DNA from: Craspedostauros australis
Taxonomy: Eukaryota; Bacillariophyta; Bacillariophyceae; Mastogloiales; Achnanthaceae
Reading direction: 5' to 3'
Length of the DNA: 64,000 nucleotides
Assembly: GCA_026770025.1 (NCBI GenBank)
Contig: JAMXDE010000058.1
Coordinates: forward strand, 326,180 to 390,179
Every line of letters begins with the position of its first letter. Position 1 is the stretch's first letter. The notes under the pieces are model-generated. The model had not been told where the DNA came from and searched no databases. It was given only the letters and a program-made list of their open reading frames with translations. Shown in pieces: positions 1-9,661 of the stretch. A program made the position numbers and the translations under genes.

Positions 1-41
1 TTGCTGCCGCTGTTTCGGGCGCTTTTGCTTTTGAGGACCAT
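1..41 (-). CDS. possible 5' end of an unidentified gene (partial)
   Basis: An ATG at 41 on the minus strand opens 13 codons to the window edge (reads MVLKSKSARNSGS). It would be divergent from the APC4-like gene, sharing the 42-470 interval as upstream DNA. The basic, Ser/Lys/Arg-rich start fits many nuclear or ribosomal proteins, but it is too short to identify and could be chance. Confidence 0.22.
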   Translation of the reverse strand, partial: MVLKSKSARNSGS

Positions 42-410
42 GGTGTATTGTGTTGGTTGTGTTGGTTGTTCGGAATGAGTTGATGAATGGTCGGGTGGTG
101 GGCGATTTCGGAAGTTGTGAGAACGCAGCACGACCTCCCCAACCTCTCTGTGCAATGTTCACAAAGGCGAAGAGGAACACCATCGGTTCGTGCAGAATCG
201 AGTGCCAACAACACCATCGCGTGTTGCGCGAAGGCAACAAGATTCACCCTCAAACGTGCTCTTGCGTGAACACAACAACACGAACCAAACCCAATTTTTG
301 TGCACGACCAATCAATTGGGCCAAGTTCTCAAGTCGTGCGATTATTGACCAATTGGACCCTCTGTGCAAGGTAACACCATCTCGATCAAGTCGACTAAAT
401 CGCTCCATTT

Positions 411-421
411 GAAAAATGGCG
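411..421 (+). promoter_or_regulatory. GAAAAATGGCG motif, copy 1
   Basis: GAAAAATGGCG lies 50 bases before the APC4 start codon used here. The same 11-mer occurs three more times in gene-upstream or intergenic DNA of this window (29124, 33858, and reverse at 37234). The core AAATGGCG resembles the animal YY1 site; the factor here is unknown. The rest of 42-410 shows no convincing gene. Confidence 0.5.
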
Positions 422-470
422 CCACAAACACGTTCCGCGCAACAAGCACAAAACGCAGACAGGAAGAGCA

Positions 471-3400
471 ATGACACACGATCCTGTATCACGGAATCGA
501 GGCACGCTCCATCACATCTCCAACATTTCTAGCATCTCTGCTATCTCTGGTATCTCTGGCATCTGCGGCTGCTGCTCACACCACTACGAGCTTCGAATGC
601 AAATAGCGAAGAGAGACTTGGAAACGATAACGATGGAGGGAGATGCAGAAGATGCTTCGCACGACCACGATCATGATGATGATGATGCTGCCAGCACCCG
701 CGATTGCTTCACGTCGGTGCAATCCAGAAAGCTTTGGGCGCCACTGACGCCGAGCGCCTGTCGCATGTGCCCCTCCATGGATCTTGTGGTGCTGGGTCTT
801 GGAGCCAAATCGAAGGCATCGCAACACCACCAACAACAGCAGCAACAGCAATCATCCTCGACGGCCGCGTCAGCATCAGAGATTGTTGGCCCAGCGACGG
901 CTCTGTGGATCCATCGCACCGTCTCGTGGCAAAAGCTGTCGCAGATCACGGTCGCGCAGGGCTCCGATGAGCAGAATGAGGCGGTGTCTGCACCGTTGAA
1001 GGGCGCGCAATGCGTCACATGGAGTCCGGATGGACGTCATCTGGCCGTGGCCTGCGATGGGCTCATCGAGATCCATTCCGTGGAGAATCTATCCAATGAT
1101 ACTGGCGATGTCAGCGCTGGCGGGGTTTCCGTGAATGCTGGCGCAGGAGACGACGCTCTCTCGGATGCTGACGATGTGGGGACACAGGTGCATCGAGTGC
1201 GAGTTGCTGGGAAGATTGTGGGTTTGTTTTGGGCTCACATTGGCCGTCCACATCCGATGGCCTGGAGGCGTTCTGTTGAGAGCTGGGAGGAGGACATATC
1301 GTGGAGGTGAGTACTCGATGGAGTACTTGATGGAGTACTCTATGTTGCATCACTGTGAACTTCGCGGATAATCCTTCCTTGCTCACGATGTTGTGCAGAA
1401 TGAGTTGAGTCGAAGGCTTCTCCTCTATCTGTGGATGGTTCCACGTCCATAGCATGGCATGAAACTGCATCGTTGGTATAATAGTTGCGTCTTTCAGTGA
1501 CCAATACACATAATTTTCACGCCACATATTTGCTCGTCCCACTCACACCATGCCGTACTCGGATGATTCACACCGAACCAAACCAAATCACAACAACGTT
1601 GTCAACTCCCATCGCAGCTACCAATCGCGATACGTTGATAGAGCATCGGCGTACCTCCCACCAAGTGCCTACCATTCCACTCCCAATCACAGCGATGCCG
1701 CATCCGAAGCCAATCAGCAGTACCTCAGCGAACTGCCAAAATGCACCAAGCCAATGAGCATCATGTGCGCAGCAACGTCCGCAAGCCTAGATGTATTTGT
1801 GCATGGGCGGTACCATCTTCTGAGCCTGCCAAGGCCACCCTTGCGTATGGACGATCTGGGTCATCTCCCATGCGTGGAAATGGCCTGTTCGCAGGATCTC
1901 ACAAAGCTCATCCTGCATGCTGTTGGGACGAGCCAATTGTCAATCGTCACCTTGCCAATGCAGTTTCACAAACTCACGAAGATCCAATGCTTTGCGAGCC
2001 TATCGTCGCACATCAACACGCATCTGCAAGTCCTGCAGAGATCCACAACCGAAATCGGCAACTCTTGGAGATCCTCATTGAAACCGTTGCATGATAAGAT
2101 TACGCCGCTGTCAAGACTGCTCAAAAACTACAACGTGCAGGAATCCATTCCCTCGGTGCTGCGGAAATTCATCAACCTTGGTCACACCACCCACAATGCT
2201 GACATTGCGAACGCGATTGATCAATTCTTCACCGGGATACAAATGAACGACCAGCTGGTCCAAAGGATGGAGCGGACGCTTCAGGCCTCGGTCGCAAATG
2301 TCGAAGTGGCGGTTAGGAAAGGGCTCATGGGGCCTGCCCGAGCCCTGGTCTTCAACGTCCAGGAATTGGCTGCCGTCATACGATCTGACTTCGATACGTT
2401 CGTACAAGCAGCACAGGGACAATCCGTCATCACACGCACAGCGGTGCATTCGTCACCATCCGCATCGGAGTCGATCGATCAGCAGCTCACAGACATGCTT
2501 CTCGCATGCCAAGCAGTTTTACTGCGCGCCGAGGGCGTGCTTGCCGAGATCATCCAAGCGCGGTTCCGTCTGTCCGAATTCATCGTGTGGCTTCGATCCA
2601 CTGGTTCGCAAATCAAAGCCCGTGGAACGGCACCAAACTCCGTCCAACGTGACAATGCCATGAAGAGGCGCGCTCCGCAGGGCGTGGTTGATCGATTGCT
2701 GCAATACCTGCGTGCCAGTACCACAACATGTACACAGGGCCGACAAAGCTTGCCGCTGGTGGAGAAACTGCTCAACTTGCAATTCACGTGCGTGCTAACG
2801 GGTGCTGACAATGGAGAAAAGGAGAAGTCTGTCGAAGTCGAAACGATGCGAAGCACATCGCCAAAGTCAGCAACTGAAGAACTGGCCTTGTCTTCGGCGC
2901 ATCAGCCGTTGTCATCGTGTTTGAAGTCTGCAAACACTGCAACGCAGATCGTTCTGAGCTATCCAAGGCGCGTGCTGTCCACAAACGTTGTTCCATATGA
3001 CTTGATTCTGCCCAAGCTCGAGCAACACTCATCCCAAAGCAATGGCCAACCCCGCACACCCAGGCAGATCGTGGCCATCCAAACTCGCATCGGAAGAGAC
3101 TCCAAACTGGAACCGTTTGCTGAACAAGAACTGCAGGAGATGGAGGAATCTGGTGAATCCCATACCTTCTTTTCACCACATGTGACGCACATTGGCGATG
3201 ATTCGAGCGAAGACTACCACTGCAGACAGTGGTGCATGATTGCGCAGGCTGGAATGGGATCCAATTGCATTCAGCTCTTCGCCATCCCTCTATCAACATC
3301 AACGAATGATATGGACGATGGTGAAGACTCCATGTGGGACACTCCATTCACGTTGACGACCAAGATTTCTCTGCCCCACAACGTCCAAGTCCACGATGTC

Positions 3401-3997
3401 AAATTCTACAGCGATGACGGAAAGAGTGCGCTCTCATCGGGTCACGATCAAGGAACTGGCGAAGAGGGGGCACGTCAAAAGCTCTGCATCCTTACAAAGC
3501 AGGATGCAGGTGAAGATGATGACGAGGATAACGATGATGACAATCGTGCAGATCCAAAGGAAGCTGCAAACTCCGGAGGATCTTCTGACGCGATTTTGCA
3601 AATATGGATGATGGGATACGAGAACCTGAACTGGCATGCGTCTCCTCATGAAACGATCTTGCCAGGACTTGATACAATCGACTCAAGCTGCATAGTTCAA
3701 GTCACGCCATTTGCGAGATCCGAAGATCTCGGCGCAGCACTACCAGACGGCGAATTGCACGCTTCCACGAGGATGATTGGTATTGTGCCCAATGACCTTC
3801 ACCGATCCGATCATCAGGAAGGCACGTACTTGATGCTTAGTGGATCCAGGGGGATTGGAGGAGTCGTGGTGAATCATGGACAACAAGGCTGGTCGTCGCT
3901 CGAGCTTTTTGATTTGGAAGAAGACGAGGATGACGAAGAGAGCGAGAGTTTCGACGGCGATGGTAGCGAAAGCGATCATGATGATCCAATGCAATGA
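471..3997 (+). CDS. APC4: anaphase-promoting complex subunit 4 (APC4-like)
   Basis: Probable scaffold subunit of the anaphase-promoting complex/cyclosome, the nuclear ubiquitin ligase that drives mitotic exit. Exon 1 (471-1306) carries an N-terminal WD40-like region: a motif reading CPSMDLVVLG, and later GAQCVTWSPDGRHLAVACDG, as in the APC4 WD40 domain. Exon 2 (1618-3997) contains the helical APC4 long domain (about LPMQFHKLTKIQCF through RKGLMGPARALVFNVQELAA) and ends in a very acidic Glu/Asp tail. Joining the exons at phase 2 (AG + C, Ser) keeps one frame of 1,071 residues, longer than animal APC4 (about 800) because of Asp/His-, Gln- and Ser-rich insertions. The true start may be a later Met in exon 1. 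No disruption seen; the gene is convergent with the secreted-protein gene at 4305. Confidence 0.8.
1307..1617 (+). other. intron of the APC4-like gene
   Basis: Donor GTGAGT at 1307 follows TGGAG; acceptor CGCAG ends at 1617. Exon 1 runs into TGA at 1308-1310 if unspliced and the exon 2 frame is closed by TAA at 1511, so splicing is needed. The donor and acceptor phases match exactly. The intron starts with three near copies of GAGTACT. Confidence 0.75.
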
Positions 3998-4304
3998 TTG
4001 TGGAAGTATGGATTGACTGAGGTTCTTGCCAAGTCGAGGGATGACCGGCGCGACCAAGTTCGGAAGCGGCGCATAAAACAAAGTGTTGTTTCACCTAAGC
4101 TTGACTTATTACTTTTATCTTCCATTTATTCTCATACGTGGGGCGTACCGGAGTTTGTCTCCTTGTGTGCATCTTCTCATGACCAAGGCCAGCAGCGCCT
4201 GTACGATCACACTCGGAACGCGTGCTCGATCAGGATCATACACAAACCATGATCCCAATCTCACACATACGTACGAGTACAGTGTTCTAGTGCGCATCAT
4301 GACC
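3998..4304. other. convergent intergenic region
   Basis: Separates the stop codons of the APC4-like gene and the minus-strand secreted-protein gene A. No gene, RNA or clear terminator structure is visible. The palindrome's outer left boundary lies near 4285, about 20 bases past the stop codon of gene A. Confidence 0.5.
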
Positions 4305-6110
4305 TCATCCGCGAGGAGTACCAACGCAGCTCGCATCACCAAAGAACACGTTGCATCGATCACTCTCGATGAAGGTATCGGCATACAAGCATGCGTACGA
4401 TCCAGCAGGATAGTTGCTGGGATTCCCGTAGTAGTTGCAAGAGTTGTCACCAACACCAACATCCACCTCGTAACAGTTGGATCCGGCGGGGTATCCACCA
4501 TTGCACGATCCATCGCCGATGGGACCGTTCGCAAGGCCGCACGCGTACCGACCATTGCAGGATCCCAGGCCGACATCCGCGTCGACTCCGAGGCCCTGGC
4601 ATGCGACGTATCCAGTGCACGAGTCCTCCTCGATCAGGATTCCGGCCGACACCGCGTTGCACGAGGCCAGACCGTTGCACGATCCACGGCACACAGTCAC
4701 CGTGCCCTCCCAGTAGCAGCTGCTCGATCCAAGATCGCAGCACTCCATCTCCTCCTCCACACACCAGTTCGCGACGTAGTCGTAGGTTCCCGTCACGCAC
4801 GTTGATCGGATGGGTGAGGCCGTTGGTTCCGATGTGGTGGGTGTGGCGGTGGGAGTGGTGGTTGGAGACGGTGTGGGGGACATGGTTGGGAAGGATGTGG
4901 GGAAGCCAGTTGGAGACGAGGTGGGGACACCGGCCGATGCGGTGGTAGTGGCACCTGTAGTTGTGGTTGTTGTTGTTGTGGCAGCTGTTGTTGTGGCAGC
5001 TGTGGTGGTGGTGACTCGGTCATCCTCACCTGGGACAATCACCTTCACATCTGACTCGAGTGTGGAGTTGTCATCTGCTGGATTGGCATCCTCTGTTGCA
5101 GCTGTGGTCGTGGTTGCAGCGACGGTGGTGGTTGTAGGGGTGGTAGTGACGACGGCATCTTCACCGCTGCCATCGGTACCATCTGTGTCATCTACGGTGT
5201 CCTCTGTGGTGTCCTCTGTGATGTCATCTGCAGTGTCATCTGGAAGTGTCGCGGACTCTTCAGAACCATCTTCTGGATCGTCACCTGGTCCATCACCTCC
5301 CTTCTTGCCCTTCTTGCCCTTGTCATCCTGTTCACTGGAGCTGTCACTGGCATCTCCCTTCTTGCCACCAGGACCAGAACCAGGCCCTTCGTTGAGTGCC
5401 GCTGATTCGTCACACTCGAACATGCCATCATCCTGAGTCATTGCTGCGGCTGTGCCTTCACCCATGTCGGAGGTCGGGCTGGGGCCGGTACCGGTGCGAG
5501 CACCAACGCCAACACCCACACCTGGGCCTCTCAGAAGACGACGACATCCAGTCTTCTTTCCCTTACCCTTGCCCTTACCCTTCTTCTTCTTCAGATTGCG
5601 GTTGACCGTGGTGGGATCGACACTCAGCTTCGATGCCTGCACTCCACGCACAGTGCCATGTCCAGTCACACGATTGCTGCGGCGGGCGCTCTGTACGATC
5701 ATGTGCTCGTCGTCACCTTCATTGTAGCTTCCCAATCGTCCGGCATCTGCCATCTCTGCACCTGACTTGATACTGGCCTTCATGGCGCCTGCCTCATCTG
5801 ACAAGTCGATGGGTTGATGGATGGTGTTGATGTTGTTGATGTTGGCAGCATCCTGCGTCTCAGTGGCGATCGCTTGTTGTGGTTGTTGCTGTCCTTCCTT
5901 CTCCTGTTGAGTCTGGTGGATTTGTTGGACCTCGCCTGTGCTGCCAACCATGTACTGCTTCTTCTCATCGTCTTGTGCTTGCACCTGAGTCTGTGCATGC
6001 ATCTGTTCATGCGTCTGTGCATGAGATTGAGTGGCATCCTTGGCGAGAACAGAGACGGCGGCATTGCCCAAGAGGACAACGAGGAATCCTGGTTGGAACT
6101 TGAGTTGCAT
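4305..6110 (-). CDS. secreted Pro-Thr / Cys-rich protein A (left copy)
   Basis: 601 residues. An N-terminal signal peptide (MQLKFQPGFLVVLLGNAAVS, cleavage near LAKD) predicts entry into the secretory route. It is followed by a Gln/His-rich region, a Lys/Gly-rich basic patch (KKKKGKGKGKGKK), an acidic Ser/Asp region, Thr runs, then xPTxxPT repeats (about 395-433) and a 167-residue C-terminal domain with 18 Cys. Four SCNG/SCTG boxes, then related SCNY and RCNV boxes, recur about every 20 residues, often with a second Cys six residues on. Paralog of genes B and C; this style is common among diatom wall and surface proteins. Compared with the right-arm copy it holds an extra stretch of about 58 residues after the basic patch, with two extra Cys. 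Divergently transcribed from B. Function unproven; confident as a gene, not as to role. Confidence 0.88.
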   Translation of the reverse strand: MQLKFQPGFLVVLLGNAAVSVLAKDATQSHAQTHEQMHAQTQVQAQDDEKKQYMVGSTGEVQQIHQTQQEKEGQQQPQQAIATETQDAANINNINTIHQPIDLSDEAGAMKASIKSGAEMADAGRLGSYNEGDDEHMIVQSARRSNRVTGHGTVRGVQASKLSVDPTTVNRNLKKKKGKGKGKGKKTGCRRLLRGPGVGVGVGARTGTGPSPTSDMGEGTAAAMTQDDGMFECDESAALNEGPGSGPGGKKGDASDSSSEQDDKGKKGKKGGDGPGDDPEDGSEESATLPDDTADDITEDTTEDTVDDTDGTDGSGEDAVVTTTPTTTTVAATTTTAATEDANPADDNSTLESDVKVIVPGEDDRVTTTTAATTTAATTTTTTTTGATTTASAGVPTSSPTGFPTSFPTMSPTPSPTTTPTATPTTSEPTASPIRSTCVTGTYDYVANWCVEEEMECCDLGSSSCYWEGTVTVCRGSCNGLASCNAVSAGILIEEDSCTGYVACQGLGVDADVGLGSCNGRYACGLANGPIGDGSCNGGYPAGSNCYEVDVGVGDNSCNYYGNPSNYPAGSYACLYADTFIESDRCNVFFGDASCVGTPRG

Positions 6111-7399
6111 GGTGCTGGTGTTGATACTGTGGATTGTTGTGGGTTGTTGCTGTTGTGAGTTGTTGGTGATCGATGATTGGTGAATTGTGATTGATGGATT
6201 GTGATTGACGGATTGTGAGAAAGAGGAAGAGGACGATGACTCAAGGTCTCGTTTGGTCGAAACGATAATGTAATACTACCAACACCACTCAAACATCATC
6301 AACTGAAAAATACACACCACAACTGACATCCACGACCAACAGATGGAATGATAGGTGTGATGGTGACATCATGAGGACACATCACAGAGAGCAAAGATGA
6401 GTGTGGTAGAGTCGAGGATGGTGTGGAGTCGTTGACCTTGAACATTTGGATGAGGCTCGACGAAAAGCTGGAAGAGAACATGGTGAGAAGCAAACAGACG
6501 AGTGCATAGAGGAACATGAACAGAAACATGAGAAGAAGGAAGAGTGTGCCAAAAGAACACCAAAAATGTGATCAAGACTTGATATTTGAATGTGGGCTGG
6601 CTCGGTGATGGTCGTTGGCATCTTGTTGGAGGGGTGTTGTCAGGCGACCGATTTCGGCGATCTGGCGCCAATTCTGTGACCGTTGAGAAGACAATCCAAA
6701 CCAACACACAACAACACACACCAACACGCACACGAAATCCAAAACAACAAACACAACGCTTCCACACCACCTTCACAAGTGCCGACCGTTATCGTGGATG
6801 TTATCATCAACATACAACAACATACAACAACAAGCACAAACGAAACACCTCACTTTTTGGCCAACAATAAGACCAATTTCGCCCATTCGTTTGCCAATTT
6901 CGACATCCAACGTCTCTTCCTCCAACCACAACCACGACCACAACTACAAGTACAAGTACCACCACCACCGTCATTATTACTGTTACTGTCATGGCTACCA
7001 TCACTGCCATGGGTGTTGGCATAGCGATTGATGGTATCCATCCGAAGGAAGATCCTTGTTTGACGTCGATCATTTGGGATCATGCTCACCAAATGGAGAT
7101 AACCTCACGAGGATGATGGATAGAGTGCTCCAAGAGTATGTCGAGGAGAGTGCTCTAAATCACAACATCAAACATGACTACGTGAGAATTCATAGTCATG
7201 CAGCAACAACAACACAACAGCATCATCATTATCATCACTCAACCAACCAACCAACAGCATCTTCATCTCATAATACCAACATCAACATCAACATCAACGT
7301 CAACACAACTTCATCTCCAACCTCAATCTGCATTGGAAACCAACACACAAGACGAGACAACACACACAAGACAGCACACAATACAGCACACAACACAAA
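6111..7399. promoter_or_regulatory. divergent promoter region of genes A and B (left arm)
   Basis: About 1.3 kb between the two divergent start codons, rich in CA/CAACA and TC-type simple repeats. It holds a GGCGCC site within TCTGGCGCCAATTCTGTG near 6660. Small frames here are low complexity and look non-coding. The copy at 25913-27201 appears identical, so both gene pairs should share control signals. Confidence 0.6.
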
Positions 7400-9661
7400 A
7401 TGAACCTCAAGATACAACAAAGCGTCCTCTCGCTCATCTTCAGCGCATCCGCAGCTGCACACATCGCCAATGATGTCACGGATGTCACGGATGTCACGGA
7501 TGCCACACATGACCCTGATCACAACCGAAACGAAGATGACTTCATCATCGACGAAGAACAGATCAACACAGCCACTGTCAACCTTCAACATGCTGCATCA
7601 ATGATGGACAATGCCCATCACTCTCACAACAAGCCAGCCACTGTCACATCCACATCGACATCCACATCCACATCAACCACATCCACATCTACGTCATCAT
7701 CGACGATGCTGGGAGGAACCGACAGAGACACCATCCTCACCAACGTCGGACGACTCGCCACCAACGAGCGAAACCTCAGAAGACGCAACAACGATGTCAA
7801 CGACCACAACGACGAGTACGATGCCAACCACAGAGGCATGCCAAGAGATCAAAGAGACGGATGTGGTCGCATGCTCAAGCCAGGTGAGACACACGTCGTC
7901 CCTCGACGATGTGGAGAGACCGTCATCGGACAGAATCAGCTCGCCAGGAACTCCAACCCATCCAACATCCCAAAGCCCATGGAGACGGGACCAGAGGCCA
8001 ACACCATGTTCATGACACAGAAGATCCAGGCTCATCGCGAGGAGAACAAGGGCAAGAACAAGGGCAAGGCGAAGGACAAGGTGAAGGACAAGACGAAGGA
8101 CAAGACGAAGGAGAAGGTGGAGGAGGTGAAGGTCAAGGCCGAGGAGAAAGCCGAGGAGATGACCAGCAACGGCAGCAACAAGCCAAAGAAGCATCACAAC
8201 AAGGATGGCGACAAGGGCAAGGAGAAGGGCAAGTCCAAGAACAAGAACAAGGACGAGAACAGCGGCGAAGACAAGAAGGACAAGAAGGATGGCAAGGATG
8301 GAAAGGACATGGTCGACGAGAGCGCCAATCTTGGGCAGCCACAGAGCAACGAATACGATGGCGATGACAATGACAAGGGCAAGGATGGGAAGGAGAAGAA
8401 CAAGGATGAGAAGAAAGAGAAGGAGAAGGATGAAAAGAAGAAAACGGACAAAGACAACAAGGACAACAAGAAGGACAAGGATGAGAAAGAGAAGAACAAG
8501 GACAACAAGGACAACAAGGACAACAAGGACAACAAGGACAACAAGGACAACAAGGACAACAAGGACAACAAGGACAACAAGGACAACAAGGACAACAAGG
8601 ACAAGGGTAGCAAGAACAAGGACGACAAGAAGGTCGACAAGAAGGAAGCCGACAACAATCCACCAGCCACTGAGGCTGCACCCGTCGAAAGTGCACCACT
8701 CCCAGTCGAAGAGGACGACACCAACGCCGACCAACCACAGCCAACTGAACCAGCTCAGCCTCAAGAACCAGTCGACATCCCACCTATCGTCGATGAGGAA
8801 GCTGAAATCAACGACGCACTCGATGAGGCTATCGATGAGGCCATCGATGAAGACATGGAGGAGGACATGGAGGAAGAGACCGAGGAACCATCCACCAGCG
8901 CACCAACAACGCCCGCTCCATCCACACCCGCACCAACCAACCTGTCACCCACAGCATTCCCCACCACCTCACCCACCTTCAAACCAACGGCCTCCTTCGC
9001 ACCAACATGGATGCCCACATCAAGACCAAGCGCTCCAACCAGCCACCCAACACGATCGCCCAGCGTCATGCCGACATCCATGCCAACCACCACACCCACC
9101 ATCACACCGAGCACCAACCCATCGTCGACCCCATCCGCCGCTCCACTGCGATCCACGTGCTACATCGGAACATACAAGGATGTGTACGAGTGGTGTGACA
9201 ACGAGGGCATGAACTGCTGCTCCAACGGAGCATACAGCTGCTGGTGGGAGGGCGTCGCCACCGTGTGCGAAGGATCGTGCAACGGCATGTCCGCATGCTA
9301 CAGCATCAACGAGGGAGCTCTGATTGAGGAGAAGTCGTGCACAGGATACTCGGCATGCAAGTACCTCGGCGAAGGCGCCGACGTCGGCATGGACTCCTGC
9401 AACGGTCGTCACGCCTGCATGCTGGCCAACGGAAGCATCGGCGATGGCTCTTGCAACGGCGGATACCCAGCAGGATCCAACTGTTACCAGGCCGACGAGG
9501 CCATCGGCGACAACTCCTGCAACTTCTACGAGAATCCTCGCAACTATCCGGGTGGATCGTACGCATGTCTGTATGCCGATGATGAGATCGGCAACAACCA
9601 GTGCAACGTGTTCTTCAGAGACTCGACGTGTGTTGGTACACCGAGACCAAGTGGTGAATAG
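7400..9661 (+). CDS. secreted Lys/Asp-rich, Cys-rich protein B (left copy), silaffin-like lysine spacing
   Basis: 753 residues. Signal peptide MNLKIQQSVLSLIFSASAAA; then a Thr/Ser run and a basic RNLRRR site, a 200-residue Lys/Asp/Glu polyampholyte (about 215-415), an acidic stretch, xPTxxPT repeats (about 525-580) and the same C-terminal Cys-rich domain as A and C. Within the polyampholyte, DNK is repeated 11 times (residues 368-400), so lysines fall exactly every third residue. KXXKXXKXXKXXK is the pentalysine-cluster pattern described for silaffin silica targeting in Thalassiosira; whether (DNK)n acts likewise is inference, because silaffin clusters are usually Ser/Gly-rich rather than Asp/Asn-rich. 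No transmembrane segment beyond the signal. Likely a secreted wall or silica-matrix protein. Right-arm copy differs by eight fewer DNK units. Confidence 0.88.
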   Translation: MNLKIQQSVLSLIFSASAAAHIANDVTDVTDVTDATHDPDHNRNEDDFIIDEEQINTATVNLQHAASMMDNAHHSHNKPATVTSTSTSTSTSTTSTSTSSSTMLGGTDRDTILTNVGRLATNERNLRRRNNDVNDHNDEYDANHRGMPRDQRDGCGRMLKPGETHVVPRRCGETVIGQNQLARNSNPSNIPKPMETGPEANTMFMTQKIQAHREENKGKNKGKAKDKVKDKTKDKTKEKVEEVKVKAEEKAEEMTSNGSNKPKKHHNKDGDKGKEKGKSKNKNKDENSGEDKKDKKDGKDGKDMVDESANLGQPQSNEYDGDDNDKGKDGKEKNKDEKKEKEKDEKKKTDKDNKDNKKDKDEKEKNKDNKDNKDNKDNKDNKDNKDNKDNKDNKDNKDNKDKGSKNKDDKKVDKKEADNNPPATEAAPVESAPLPVEEDDTNADQPQPTEPAQPQEPVDIPPIVDEEAEINDALDEAIDEAIDEDMEEDMEEETEEPSTSAPTTPAPSTPAPTNLSPTAFPTTSPTFKPTASFAPTWMPTSRPSAPTSHPTRSPSVMPTSMPTTTPTITPSTNPSSTPSAAPLRSTCYIGTYKDVYEWCDNEGMNCCSNGAYSCWWEGVATVCEGSCNGMSACYSINEGALIEEKSCTGYSACKYLGEGADVGMDSCNGRHACMLANGSIGDGSCNGGYPAGSNCYQADEAIGDNSCNFYENPRNYPGGSYACLYADDEIGNNQCNVFFRDSTCVGTPRPSGE
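8501..8599 (+). repeat. 9-base coding tandem repeat, 11 units (GACAACAAG)
   Basis: Eleven perfect GACAACAAG units encode (DNK)11 in gene B. The mirrored copy at 24785-24811 has three units, the main visible difference between the two B copies. Unit changes keep the frame. Confidence 0.95.

Noticed and set aside
7697-8764. 355-codon hydrophobic minus frame (Leu/Val repeats)
   Set aside because: Antisense shadow of the Lys/Asp repeat of gene B; the mirrored copy changes length with the DNK units.
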